64,000 bases of DNA from Rotaria sordida (GCA_905250125.1 CAJNOL010000909.1:30787-94786); one strand, 5' to 3'. Positions 30,186 through 43,733 are shown, counted from the stretch's first letter. The notes: generated from the letters alone by a model not told the origin. Program-made: numbers and translations.

Positions 30186-33100
30186 ACAAAGCATTTTAGT
30201 TATACTTTTAGAAGTTTTTTTTCTTTTTTCTTTTTTTGAATTAAATATTCAATTTTTGAATAGTTAATGTTATATAACTATAATAAAAGAAAAAATAGGT
30301 GTTCCTTTACAAAAAAATATTAATAATGATTATGTAAATTGTTTTAAAACTATTTATAAAAAACTAAACTTTTGTTTGCATATAATCTTTATTTCATTTT
30401 GAAAGACTAAATTTTTATACTAACAGAAATAATTATTTTTTTCTTTATTTAATTTTATCAATTAATTAAATCATTACTTGATTCATATTCTACTAAATTA
30501 TCTTTAGAATTCATTTGAATATTATCTTATAATTTATTGAAAAGAATTGATAAATTTCTAAAGATAAACATTTCTTGAAATTTGACAAAAAAACAAAATA
30601 CAAAACAAATTCTACGGTTAAGAAATCTCTATTCCAGATTCATTTAATCATAAGTAATGTATCCAATCATCTAGATACATAAATAATTATTTTATATAGA
30701 AAAAAGAATTTTCTTTAAAACATTAATAAAAAAAATGTTGTATATAACATTAAAAATTACCATGATAAGTGGAATGTAATCGTAATATGTTATATGACTT
30801 TTCGATTTATTACATTATTATTAAAAAAAATAAAAGAAAAGAAAAAGAAACAAATTGTTTTTAAAATTCAATACTAAAATATCTATAGGATAAAAGAGAA
30901 AAAGAAGATGTTCTTTGATGTATGCCTAATCCATTCATTAACAATATATGAATCTATTTTTAATATGAGAATAATATTATATTTCTTCAATGTTTTTCAT
31001 TTGTGAAGATGAAAATAAATACATTCATTAGATATTCATTTTTCTTCTCTTTGTGAACTAAAATCTCGGTCAAATTTTTTTTTCCTTCTACTCAAGATTC
31101 AGACATAGAGGAAGACTGAACACATAATGTTTATTGCTAATTTACTATGATTTATTCATGATGTGTGTATAGTGGGTCATTTTATTGATGTACCATACAG
31201 TTTTTTTTTTCTCTTTCGCTCTTTTTTTTTTCTCATCTCAACTTAAGAGTAGAACGATGCCGTCGCATGCTGATTACATGCCTTGCAGTGTGTATATAGT
31301 TAGAATAGAGAAGGCTTCTTGATGTCTATATGTAGACACATGTATGTACATATGAATTGGTGAGTGATTGCTTTTTAGACTACCCATCAAGAGAAACAAG
31401 AGCGTATTAATAACAAGAGAAGAAAACATTTTTGTCATTGTTGTCAAAGCAGACATATAAAAATGACCTTGTAAACGCAATTAGAATACAGCATAACGCT
31501 TTTCTTCTTCTTTTTATTTTCTTTTGCATTATTATTATTATGACATACTGAGAAATACATAAGGGTCAAGCAAATATAGTTATTCATTTGTATTTTTTTT
31601 TTATCTGTTAATGCAATAGTGTACTATGCATATATTTCGATTATAAACCATTTTCTCTTCGTCAATGACAAGAGAATCGATAATAACAACAACAATAACA
31701 ATAATTATCCTGAGTTATAAAAAAAAAAAAGTTTTATGTGTATACATATATATATTATATATATATATCATCAAAATTTCGTTGCATTGACAAGGATAAA
31801 ACAATCACTATAACTCGGCATTTATCATGATCTTATCGAGCTAATATAAAGTTTATTTCAGCAGATGTAAATGGATACGTATGTATTTTTAAATCAACTT
31901 TTAACCTTCAATGTGGAATATTATTATGAAACAACGGATATAAACGTGTGAATGAGTAAAAGAGTCATGTTCCACTGCACTTAAGTGCCAGCATACACTC
32001 GGGCGTACGCACGTACCCGCGCGCGCGCACACACACACACATGCAGCGTCGTTTTTCTCTTTCGTTCTCTTATCTTTGAGACTTGATCTTTCAGACAGGT
32101 TGCTATCATAAAAAAACCAGAGAAAGAATGAAAAGAAAAAAAAAAACGGCGGTGGTCTTGATGTCAAGTCCGACTGTTCTACATCCGCATTCAACAATCT
32201 CTCCCCGTTTTCTGTCATTTTTGGTCATTATTATAGATGTATATATATTGTCGTCGCGCATTTTTTCTTTTTCTTTTTATCTCGGACTCCTGTGTATACT
32301 TTTTCTCTCGTCTTCTTTTTCATTGTAAGACATAGCCATAAGACAACATAAAAAAAAGAAAGGAACTAAGTTGTCAGCCGAAGGCTGTTTGTCGATAATA
32401 TTTTTCGCCCAACATTATTACTTTTTTTTCGCACTCTTTATTGTCCAATAATCTGTTACTATTACCAAATTAAACGACACCAAAAACAATCTGTTCGTTT
32501 ATGTAAGGAAAAAAAAATCGATTGATTCTTTTTCGTTTCTGTAATATTGTTACAGGTTAGATAATTGATGATATAAAATTTTGCATACTTCTTTTTATAG
32601 TTTCTTGAGAACCAAAATGAAACATACTAGAAATAACCTTGTCTCTATATTGCCAAGTAAATGCTTGTAATATCAAAGTCAGTATATGTATATATATGTA
32701 TATTTCTACTACCTTGCCTTTTTCACCTTAGTTTTCACCACATTATATGAATCGTAGAGTGCTTTAACAAATATTTGACAGCGTAACATTGAAGAAAAAA
32801 GAAAAGAGTCGAAGCAGCAATAGGATGTTACAATTTTTATCGATAAAAAAAAAACGAAGAATTGAAAAAGAGAATTGATTGAAGGTGAACGAGTCATAAA
32901 CATAGACGTGTGCATTTTAGTTGAGCAGACAAATATATACATACACATTCTTCAACAGTTAGAGAATTGTGAATATGTATCATAGATGTTAACATATTGT
33001 TATTGCAAGGTCAGTTGTAATCTAAATCTATTGATTTTGAGTAATTTGTAAAAGAAAAAGTAAATACGTTTCGAAAAGGCTTCTATTGACACCAGACATT

Positions 33101-33258
33101 ATAATAAAAGGAAGAAATAAATCCCAGACACTCATCAATCATTCAGTTGTACTATATTAATATACATAACAGAATGGATGTTACTGAAATGTCTATCAAC
33201 ACAATTTATATTCTAGATGTGGATGTTTGACTGAGCATAAAAATAAAGTAAATATATT
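30186..33258. other. Gene-free intergenic region, 3.1 kb
   Basis: AT-rich with many homopolymer runs and microsatellites: alternating TA at about 31741-31770 and a CG/CA run at about 32016-32044. ORFs of 60-105 codons on both strands overlap these runs and look spurious. The right end should hold the promoter of the laminin-G gene. No RNA gene or transposon was recognised. Confidence 0.5.
32016..32044. repeat. Alternating purine-pyrimidine run (CG)n(CA)n
   Basis: About 28 bases of CG dinucleotides continue directly into CA dinucleotides. Such tracts can adopt Z-DNA when negatively supercoiled. It stands out in a region where CG is rare. Confidence 0.8.
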
Positions 33259-34491
33259 ATGGATCATTTCGATTACGGCAATACAGCATTTGTTAGTCGT
33301 CTGAATTCATTGGAAGGAATACAATTTGATGGACGAGCATATGCACTTTATGGTATGAAAAAAATATCGATTTGCATGAACTTTTTCTTTTATCATAGGG
33401 GATATTATATCTTTTTTTTTGTTTTTTTAGATGCCAATTTTAAAATTCATAATACACTTACGATAAATTTTCAAATACAAACATTTGCTCACGATGGTTT
33501 AATTGTATGGATCGGTGATTCTTCATCAGAATCAAGTTTTACAGTTGAAATTCAAAATCGACAGGTTCATTTTATTTTTTAAATTATTTTTAATAGACAA
33601 AAAGTGATATTTCTTGACGGATATTTCACACACATATATATATCATTGAAACCCTATAAAACATATTCATATGTTGACATTAAAATTTTTTTAATATTTA
33701 TTGTCATATTTTCATTGTCGAATGTGATAATTTGACATTTGAAATAGTTAACTAATCATTTTCTTACAAATAATTCTATTCAATTTTAATAACTTAAAGG
33801 ATTATCGCACATAATAGAGCATATTAATTTTCCTTGAGAAAAAAATAGATTATTAAATTTGTTTACTTTGAAAATAGTTTTCAGAATAATTATTTTGATC
33901 GATCATATTTATTAAAACAAACATATCGTTCACGTGTTCATTACTTATCATCTCACAATTGAGATAGACGAGATTTTAATATAATTTCATTGATTTTATT
34001 TTTAGCTTATAGCTCGAGCTGTTGTTGATGGTCACCCATTTAGTGTTCGCACAGATTTTGTAAAAAATCGTTTATGTGATGGTATTTGGCATTGTGTTCA
34101 AGTGCGTCTTGATGGCAGTCTTTTGACAATGAAAATTGATAAACGACAATATACAAAAACAGAACCACGTGTTAATTCAATTAATATACACGGTCCACTT
34201 TTTATTGCTGGTCATTCAGAAAAATTTTCACCACCATATTTATCTGTTCGTACGAAAAGTTTCTTTCATGGAAATTTACGAAATTTAAGAATAAATGATC
34301 AACAAGTTGATTGGCTTGCACCACGTAATAGTGGTTTAGGAGCTGCAACACCAGAATTTCATCGATATAGTACAAAAACAACATCAAATAATTTTAAACA
34401 GTTTCCAAGATCACCAGCAACAATTAAACGTACATATGAAACAACAACATTAACATCATCAAGTGTTCCAAATGATAGAAAATTTCTTTAA
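33259..34491 (+). CDS. Laminin-G domain protein, 237 aa
   Basis: Exons 33259-33352, 33431-33564 and 34006-34491 join in frame. Residues about 18-185 form one laminin-G-like beta sandwich. It starts with EGIQFDGRAYALY, then INFQIQTFAHDGLIVWIGD, CDGIWHCVQVRLDGSLLTMK (the typical W-H-x-V core), LFIAGH, and the closing FFHGNLRNLRINDQQVDW. The C-terminus is a Ser/Thr-rich tail. LG domains bind glycans and matrix or synaptic partners in laminins, agrin and neurexins, normally outside cells. No signal peptide follows the chosen ATG and only one LG domain is present. Either a first exon with a signal peptide was missed upstream or this is a reduced, possibly non-secreted family member. The exon 2 donor (CAG before GTTCAT) is weak. 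Confidence 0.75.
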
Positions 34492-35579
34492 CATTATATA
34501 AATTAAACAAAAAAAAGACAAAACAAAACAGTGATGCAGTTTAATCCGGTTTTTGTGATCATCCTTTTTCTTTTTTTTCGTATGCTCAATCGCTACAGGA
34601 AATAATATATCAAAATTTTTTGTATCTTGTTTTTTTTTTGCATGTTCCGAATGTCCTGTTTATTCTATATTGGTTTTTTATTCAACGATCCTTTTCTCGA
34701 ACAAGTGCTAGATTAGTGTATTTGGCTTTTTTTTCTTTCATGTATATAAACAAGGACACTTGGGTAATATATTATTACTCCATATGATCAACTTTAATAG
34801 ACGTTCGTATTCGTATATTTTGATCATCGGAAATGAACTCTGTCTTGGTCAAATCAAAAAAAAAAAGAATTTGAAAGCATCATTAAAATCTGCTAGCTTT
34901 GATTATTACATGAAATTAATCATTGCTTAATACATGGAATAAATGAAAATAAAAGAGTCTAATGAATTCATGAGTTTCAATAAATCTATTAAACTCATTA
35001 AATATTTTTTTCTAATCAAGATTCAATGAACGAAGTAATCGTAGATTATTCAGAGTAAACAATATGAATTTATAACGACAAATCAATAGTCGATAACGAA
35101 CTTTTTTCTCTCTAATACTACTAGTGGACAATACTCAACATCTGAAATATGAATTTATTTATCAGATGTGCCATTTTTGACGAATTATTATCTATCAACT
35201 AAAATGATAATAAATAATTAAAGAATGATTGTGAGATCATTTTTGAAATTTAACAACTATATATTAGATCATAAAATGAAAGAGAAAAAAACTATTTTGC
35301 TAAGCTTAAAACTTTTTTACGGCACAGAAGTAAAAGTGAAAAACATTCCATTATGGTTATAAGACATCTTACTTGTTGTCATCATTAGAAAAAAGAAGTA
35401 ATGCAGAATATAATGTATGCAAACACTTTAGTTCGTTAGATAGCTAAAGGCATTGTTCAATGGAGTGTTATATGTCTTGTTAAAGTGTCAATAAACGATT
35501 GATTATTTACTTTGGCAACAGTAGAATGAGTTATGTTAACAACGGCTTTGAATTTTTTCGAGAAAATACTCATCTACGG
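34492..35579. other. Intergenic, no gene seen
   Basis: 3' flank of the laminin-G gene: AT-rich, with poly-T runs near 34560-34740. No ORF of interest, no repeat structure recognised. Confidence 0.5.
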
Positions 35580-36540
35580 ATATGTATCAAAAACGAGATC
35601 GGTTGCCTCGAATAGTATATTCAACATACTGTCGAATTTATATCGTTCAAAGAATTTCTGTCATGGAAAAAACACTTCAAATTTCAAAAGTCTGGCTTTT
35701 TAACACTGTTACTAGGAAAAATTGAGTGCTTTCGCCAAAACGATTTCTTCATGGCTTATCTCAAGTAGAAAACCAGTTGAGTCAGATAGAACTGAATAAT
35801 ATCTATCGACTTGTATTAAATTCGATCTTCTCCATTACCACAGTCGGTCTTCGTCTCATGAAAGATCAGTAACACAGGAGATTATGATACATTTCATGAT
35901 CGAATATTCTTTCATCAACATATATGAACTGAGAAAACATTTGTGTGAAATAAAACTAAACAGATCTATCAAACGATGTTAATCGAATTCCGTCTATTTT
36001 GATAATGTGTGTCATGTTCGACATAATTGTTCTGTATAATTCTGCCAGTTCAATTTACGAATTTAATAATTATTGATAATTTTTAAGTGCTAATTTGGGA
36101 CTAACATGCAAGTAAGTATTTAATTTTTAGCATTTGATTTTCATATGCACAGCAATTGAAAAATTCCGTCGAATTACATCAGACATACCTGTTTTCTTAG
36201 TGGATCCATATTGAAGAATGAATAATTGATTATAAAACATGTCTAAACCCCTGTCTTGCTAATCTTTGGTTAGATAGAAACTGACCAGAGTGATGAAGAA
36301 GATCGAGTTTAATACTAGTCTATAGATCTCATTCAGTTCTATCTGACTCAACTGGTTTTCTAGTTGACATAAGCCATGGAGAAACCGTTTTGGTGAAAGC
36401 ACTCAATTTTTCCTAGTAACAGTGTTAAAAAACTAGACCTTTGACATTTTAAGTGCTTTTTCCATGATAGAAATTCTTTGAAAAATATGCATTCGACAGT
36501 ATATTGAGACAACCTATTATCGATTTCAGCATAAATCTGC
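35580..36540. mobile_element. Long-TIR non-autonomous element, about 0.95 kb
   Basis: The left arm (about 35600-35860) is repeated inverted at about 36280-36530. Shared stretches include TTAACACTGTTACTAGGAAA, AAATTGAGTGCTTTC and AAAACCAGTTGAGTCAGATA. The arms are each about 250 bp and similar by eye, around 85-90 percent. The central 0.4 kb has no transposase-like reading frame. This is a MITE or foldback element of unassigned family. The exact termini were not defined. Confidence 0.75.
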
Positions 36541-36682
36541 ATGTATATATATGTCCACCAAAAAAAATGCGAATGCGTTACAAACTGTACCTTCATTTTA
36601 ACTTAAACAGAAAGAAGACTACTCAGCAAAATAAAGAAAGAACACATTTGAAATAATTTGAATAAATATGGTAGATATATAT

Positions 36683-37994
36683 CTGGTGGTCCAGATAAAA
36701 TCGGACACTTTTATTTTGATCATATCTCCCGGTTTTCTCGAAGTTATAATATTAAGTTTTTTGTCAATCGATTCTCCAAGAAATTCTCTACAAAGTTTTA
36801 AATTTTACTTAACGCAAAAATTCTTCATCGTTTTGCAAAATCCAATACATTCGTTTACTTCAATTGTCAACACTTTCCCTGACAACATCATAACGATTTC
36901 TTTTTACACCACACTTGAGTTCCTTAATTAAGGTCAATATAGATTGTACTCGATTCCAATTTATTCTCTAATTCAATTCATCTCAGATGCAGTAATCTAT
37001 TGGGTTTAAGCCAGGACTATTGGGTGGTTAACATTCAAATGAAAGAAAATGTGGTATATTTTCACGACAACATTTTTTTATATTGCCATCTCTATGTGCA
37101 GGTGCATTGTCTTTTTGAAAAGTTCAATCATCACCTAACACCTTATTTGCATATATGTTGGCTATAGGAAGCACTTTTTCAGAGTATATATGATGATCCA
37201 CCGAATCTTTATTGAGTATAATCATTGGTGTTAAACTTTAGGCGGAAACACCTAACCACACCATAACTTTATATGAGAATTTTCACTTTCTTTTAATACT
37301 ATCCTTTCTATCTGCTTCTGCACGACTTACCGCCTAAATATGATCATTTTTGTCAATTGCACATATCATTGATGTCAACATTTTTTTCATCCGAAAAAAT
37401 AATTTTTCAAGTTTGATCTTTTGTAAAGTTTTTCTCCAGTCTTTTTACAAAAGTTTTATTTTATTGCTTGTGATCATTGGTAATTACAGGCTTGATAGTT
37501 AGCTTTTAGGGATAACATCCTAAATCTTCTTTTAATCTTCACCGAGTACTGGTTCTAAATATTTTCAATTCTTTCGCTAATTTCCTTCAGGATACATTTT
37601 GTTTATCTGCTCAAGTGCCATTTAACTTTCATGATCATTTCTTTCGTTCTGACAGTGCGCTCATGACGTTTGGTTTCCATTAAATTAATTTCGCCAGTTG
37701 TGCTGATCGTTTTTATCCAACGAATTATAGTATCTGTTGCTAAACAACCATTCGAACGAAGAAAAATTTCACGAACACATAACACGTCACCCTGAAAGAA
37801 AAGTTACAATTTACGAAGATTTTTACTTTTTGTTATCTAACACATGAATAAGCCACTATACAAAAATCTTTGTAGAAAGTTTTCTAGAGAATTTCTTGGA
37901 TAATGTATACTAGAAAAAAAATTAGTCTTGTAGCTTTGAAAAAGACGGAAGATATGATCAAAATAGAAGTGTCCGATTTTATCTGAGCCACCTG
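36683..37994 (-). mobile_element. Decayed Tc1/mariner-type DNA transposon
   Basis: 1.3 kb flanked by TA-rich sequence (ATATAT on both sides). The left TIR starts CTGGTGGTCCAGATAAAATC and the right TIR, on the other strand, starts CAGGTGGCTCAGATAAAATC. Similarity extends for about 130 bp. The transposase is on the minus strand in pieces. A helix-turn-helix region (NGCLATDTIIRWIKTISTTG) lies in the open stretch 37785-37603. The block VMVWLGVS ... LTPMIILN lies near 37290-37210. The catalytic motif DNAPAH is at about 37120-37098. PPNSPGLNPIDY, with the last acidic residue, is at about 37027-36991. Stops interrupt the frame before and after these motifs (for example after VS, and before TFQKDNAPAH), so it cannot encode a full enzyme. 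The TIRs are better kept than the gene. Confidence 0.88.
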
Positions 37995-40900
37995 ATATAT
38001 ATGTATTTAAAAACAAAATAATAATAATAATAATAATAATAGTACCCGGGTGTCTGAATGCATTGATATACATCAAAAAAATATTTATGAGACATAAAAA
38101 TTATCCTCAATTAATTTTGAACCAATCGATTTCTTCGAACAGTTAAAGAAAAACAAAATCTACATATAGAAATGATTATTGTATGTTAATTATGTTGAAA
38201 TTTATACTTTATAGACGAATGCAATACTTCTCTTGTTAAGATGTAATATAATGATGTTGTATCATAGAAATAGTCATTTAATTCCAGGTTTTCGATATTA
38301 TGTACGGTGTTAGAAGAATCAGAATATGTTTAATTTATATTTCATGTTTTCCACATAATTCATACCGAGAGATTAGGTAAAATATTTTAGATAATAAAGA
38401 AAAGTACATGTTAGTGATAGTTTGATAATTGAATTCAAATACATTTCTGTAAATCTTATGAGCTTTGCCAGGTATTTAAACTATTTAATTTACATTTTTA
38501 TAGGGATTATTAAATATTGTTTTACAAATTTATGTAATTCCATATAATGGACGTTAACATTTCTTTTTATTTTGATTTAGGTGTCTTGCCTAATTCAATA
38601 ATGCGATAGAAGTAGTAGCTTGTATCACTTTCAAGTTTACTTGAATGAACATTTCTATTAGTAATGCAATACCAATCAATATGTGTACGTAAGATTCTTG
38701 ATTACAAATCAACATACAAAACAAGTTGTGGAACGATATGCGTATGCCTAGTTTTACTAATAAATGTAATGTATGATATAGAATAACTTCTCACCACAGT
38801 GTTTTCTGTTGCTTTTTATAAGAAAAGAAATGAATTGCCATGATATTGAACAATACTAAAAAACAATTAACTTCATTTTGAATTACATGGACTACAATCT
38901 GCAAACATGAAATACTTACACAGACGGAACGCGCAATTGAAAAAAATGATTCTTTGATTTTGTCCATATCTTTACCACAAAATTTCTGTAATGCAAGTTG
39001 AACATTCTATTTAAGAGAATAGCATATATATAAAGATATCATGTCGCAAAGACAGATCGATGAATAATTGTATTCACAAATAATTACCAATATGTCTCGT
39101 ATTGAAATGTTCGTTGCGCTACATTCATACGAGTCATGTAAAATAGATGTAGTCTGTATTAATAATAACCATATGTATATAAATATGCTCAGTGTTTTAT
39201 ACCGATGCGTAGATGTTTGTGTAATAAGATCTTGACATTGATAGCTTTTAGAGTACATAAAAATAGTTCGCACTCTATATTATTCTTAGCACATCAATAA
39301 CTAAAGATTAATATGATATTCTGACAAAAGAATCTGAAGAAGAAAGAACGTAAGAAACTTAACATCGAACATTATTGTCTGTCGTCTACATTGTGTGATG
39401 CCTGGAAACAACTGTATAATTTGGCGTTTAGTACAGATTAATTCAAACATGAACGAAAGAAATTGCAAGAAATTTTGCCCTCTCAGTCATTCATCTGAAA
39501 TGACTATTTATACTTTGAGAAATTTGTTTGTGTGAAAGCTAGAAACCTTTTTTTTAATAATCTTCTGTACTATTTTCAAGATTATCATGAATAAGAACAG
39601 GTACAGTTTGTATAAATTTTCGTTCTCTTTTCAGATCTACTGTAAAATATGTACATACACACGTGTTGATAACAACATATACTGGTAGAAAAGAAAAGAA
39701 AAAGAATATTCAATGTGAAAACTTGTCTTGATGTATCATGATGCAGTATAAACCTTTTTTTGGTTTAGGATTATCAATAGCATGAATACGATTATCATGA
39801 AATAAAAGACATGATGGACAGGGAAATATTAATATATGAGATTAATTAATATGTATATTATCTGCAGATTTAGTACATAGTTTCCTGTTTATGAACTTCT
39901 TCCTTGCATGTATGTTTTGCACTATTGATGTTGTTATCTAAATCAAAACATAAATAGTTCTTCTTTTTTTTTAATACTAATTGTATATCAAGTAAATACT
40001 GACTTGCAACATCCATAGCAGTATCTACTCGAGTATCTGTACTTTGATTTCAATCTTTGAGTTTCCTAAATAGCTTTTTTACTGGAATCCACAATAATTT
40101 CTTACACGTTTTCATTAGAAGCCATACAAGTATCTGCGAGTTTGTCTCTTGTTCAAATAGAATATGTATGGGAAGAGAAAAGATATGGAAGTCTTTGAAA
40201 ATAAAACTTTTATTACTTATACGTAAGGTACTTATACTATAGTTGAATACTAAAGACAAGTATTTTTCAATGGCATAGCAAAGAACAGAATAGATTGCAA
40301 AAGCGATAATGAAGGGAGTTTTCTTTTGAAAACGAGAGGTATACGTTTATTGACATGATACATTTCATCATATAATTCTAATATTTGACGACTCTTTTTT
40401 ATCATTAAACCTTAAGTAGCTAGTAAGACAACTATTATGTTTATTCTTATTTATTTGTAATTTATTTATAAAGCCAATGAACCGATTTGTTTACCAGAAA
40501 AAGATGAGAGACAGAAGATGAAAAGTACTGAATAAATCGCATGTAATATTTGGTACGTACTGATTGATCGCTTGCATTATAATAGAGATGATCATTGCTT
40601 GGTGCTTGTATACATGACATCATGGAAAATAAAATGAATATTGCGTACTTAATAAAGTTACGATTATATACAAGATAGTTCGTTCGTTTTGGAACAAACT
40701 TAACTCTAATGGTAGTCAAAAAAAATACTTATCAGAGATGCACGAATAGTATTCACAATTGTGTAAGTATTAACAGTAAAATTATGATTTTTTAAATACG
40801 TTTGATATATAAAAAAACTTTGAAATATTTAGCAATGAGAACAGATTAATCATCTCCTAGAAATGTATATCAATTATATATTCATAACACTTATTTCCTA

Positions 40901-41379
40901 ATTTACTTCTTGTGATATTGTCTAGAAAGGAAATAATTAGCAGATAACTTTCTCCATTTACAATAATACTGAAACTATTTTGATGAAAATAAATCAAAAG
41001 TATTATTAGAGTTTGACATTTATTGTTAAAGTGTATTTAAGAATAGAATATGTTTCATCTGTAATAATTCGACAGATTAAAAAAAGCAACTGCACTACAA
41101 CATTAAGCTATGATACATAAATCATTATATATAGTTATTATAACATATTACTATTAATAGAAGTTAAGCACAAGAATAGAATTAAAGATTCTAGATAAAA
41201 ATCAATGTACTGCTTGTATATGAAGATAAATTAGAACTTATATCATTTGCACGATAATCTGTCGAAAGTTAGAATACAAAGAAGTTCAGAAAAACAAATA
41301 TAACATGAAAAAAATCTATATCGCACTATTGATCTCTTGTCTTCCAATTTAACAAAAATTATCTTTTCTCGCTGCAATT
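37995..41379. other. Gene-free AT-rich region, 3.4 kb
   Basis: No exon chain, domain or long ORF on either strand. The best ORFs (78-88 codons) have no coding character. An ATA microsatellite occurs at about 38018-38041. The region ends at a 10-N gap that cuts the AOX gene. Confidence 0.5.
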
Positions 41380-41389
41380 NNNNNNNNNN
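41380..41389. other. Assembly gap of 10 N truncating the AOX gene
   Basis: Ten N directly follow the last readable AOX codons on the minus strand. The sequence left of the gap (below 41380) shows no continuation of the oxidase, so the gap hides missing exons or a wrong join. Confidence 0.95.
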
Positions 41390-42585
41390 ACTTGTGGTGC
41401 TGGTGTTTTTGACCATATAGGTAATCTACCAGCATCAAGTTCTTCAATACATCGAGTATATGTAATAACAGCTTCTTCTTCAAGAAAACCAACAAAACGA
41501 TGACAAATTTTTGGTGAAAGAAGATAAGTCAAAAAAAATCCACTTAATAATAAAATATTAGTTTGAAGAATAATACTAAAACTAAATTCTCACTTAAAAA
41601 AAACACCTTGACCGAGTAGAACAAATGCACGAAAAATCCAACCAGGTTGTCGTAATTCTAAAAATGTTAATAGATGCATACGTTCATTTTCTGCTTCAGA
41701 TAAAAGTGTATGAATCCATCCATGATCACGTCGCATTGTACCTTTGAATATCGATGAAATAAATCAAGAATAATAAAATAAAAAAAATAAAAACTTACGC
41801 AGTGATTTCATATGGCGATTCATACCAGCAACCATACCTGGTACACCAGCAATCGATTCTAAAAATATAACACGTCTCAACCATTCTTTTTCGGTCATTA
41901 TTTTTTTTGGTCGATGATTTTGTTTTTCATTATTCGTTTTTGACTTAGGAGACTCATGAACATAACCAGTGAATGTATCAAAAAAGAAACGTAATGTCCG
42001 TACAGCTGCATAAGCAATTCGATCGTGCCATGATTCAAATTTTTTGTGTGTTACTTTAACAGCTTTGAGTTCATCTGTCGAATAAATTTCATGATGCATC
42101 ATATAATTGTTAAGATCTGTAAAGTTTAAAAAAAACAAGATTCAAAGCATAAGCAATAAATAGGACAAAATTTATTAATTGTACATTTTCTAATTATATG
42201 TTTGTTTTTTCTCAAGTCTCTGAAAATATTTCATTTGAGCTGCATCAAAATAGTAATTTAATATTAATTATTCTACTCATAAGTTTTACTATGATAACTT
42301 CAAAAATGAAAATAAACAGAAAATATAATGGTAAACTTATAATTGTTCTTCTCTATGCATACCTTTTTCTTCTGCACTCGCATAAGTTTTGACTCGCATA
42401 TGAGGCAATTCATCATATTCATTAGATTTAATTGAATCTTTCTGATCAATTGATTTTTCCGTATTCATTAATGGTAAACTTGTATGAAGAAGACAATGTT
42501 GTTGAAAAGAATTCCAATTGACACGATATTTACTTGTTGTCAAGGACAAATGTCGAATGTGGAAAAATAATTTTGTACTATTCAT
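41390..42585 (-). CDS. AOX: Alternative oxidase, C-terminus lost at assembly gap
   Basis: Mitochondrial inner-membrane di-iron ubiquinol oxidase that passes electrons from ubiquinol to oxygen without pumping protons. Minus-strand exons: 42585-42363, 42116-41799, 41741-41594 and 41542-41390, joined in frame, about 280 residues visible. The N-terminus ([20 protein letters not shown]) is basic and looks like a mitochondrial presequence. Family motifs present are [38 protein letters not shown] (the NERMHL box) and [20 protein letters not shown] (the LEEEA box). These supply the first three sets of iron ligands. The last box (usually RADEAHHR) is missing because of the gap, so the gene is incomplete here, not necessarily in the animal. 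It sits downstream of and in line with the CYB561D2-like gene. Confidence 0.95.
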
Positions 42586-42968
42586 TTTGAAAATCTACAA
42601 ATTCGAGAGTATAATATGTTATAAAATTGATAACAATATCAATCGTATCGTTTTTTTTCCCGTAGATTTATGAAATACTAAAATAATAAAATTTAAAAAA
42701 TTGATTGATCATCTCAATTATATGAACTTGTTTTTAAAAATATTATATATAATATCAAAAAAGAAAAAAAAAGTTCTGCGCTAATGTATATTCTAAAATT
42801 TCTTTTTTTTCAAAATTATCAATTACTATGCATGGAATAGAATTAAGATAGAAGCTGAAATTAAAATGCTGTTATATTCATTAGTAAATATTTTATTTAT
42901 TTGTTATAATTTACTAATTTCACATGCAAAATACACATGCAAAATACACACAAACAAACATTATCAGA

Positions 42969-43733
42969 CTATTTTATTGTAATCTTTCTTTTAACATAAC
43001 GATTTTTCACTTGTTCTACACATTTATGAGCAAGAAAAAGCATACTTGAAGTAAGGAAATAAAAAATAACAGAATATATGATTGTATTATTTGGCATTTT
43101 ACTTTTAAACCAATTTGAAGCTAGTCCAAGTATTAATACGAAACAAGATATAGTAAAAAGAAGCACACCTGACGTTGCATGATAAATGCGAAGTTGTGCA
43201 TAAGTTAGTCCTAGTGAACGAATATAACGTTGAAAAATAGTAAGAAACAGACCGGCTATGGCTTGTAATAATGACCAAATAAACACAATAAGTCCAATAA
43301 AACCATGCCTTTAGTAGAAAACAATGAAATACATTATTCAATAAATATTATTTTTTATTTACCAGCTAGTAAAATGTGGTTTATTTCGTTGTATTTTGGT
43401 TGTATAGATTGCTGTAAAAGCAATAATTGAACAAATAATAGTACCAACTTGTAAAAATGAATGAATAAGAATTTGTTTTCGTCGTGGCAATGATGGAGAA
43501 CAAGATGTATCATCCATTGAAAAAATATGTATTGCTTGAAACATACAACCAAGATACTAAAATATATATGTATATTATTCATGCATATTCTCTTCTCGAC
43601 TATTGTGGATATATTAACTTACACTAACAGCCATCAATGATGGATGCAGCTTAAAAATACCAACTTCCCATATACACAAAACAACAAATAATAATACAAG
43701 TAATATCGAAACAACAATAGCCACTGTCTTCAT
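42969..43733 (-). CDS. Cytochrome b561 domain protein (CYB561D2-like)
   Basis: Transmembrane di-heme ferric reductase family (ascorbate-dependent electron transfer across membranes). Minus-strand exons 43733-43623, 43556-43363 and 43308-42969 give 214 residues (human CYB561D2 about 222). About six membrane helices are visible. Heme-ligand histidines and family landmarks are present: KLHPSLMAVSYLGCMFQAIH, KQILIHSFLQVGTII, FTSWHGFIGLIVFIWSLLQA, and AQLRIYHATSGVLLF. The last motif matches the LKLYHATSGL of the human protein. The first helix is truncated compared with human. It lies 291 bp downstream of ARPC4 and 383 bp upstream of AOX, all on the same strand. An AATAAA (minus strand) is at 42897-42892. 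Confidence 0.87.
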
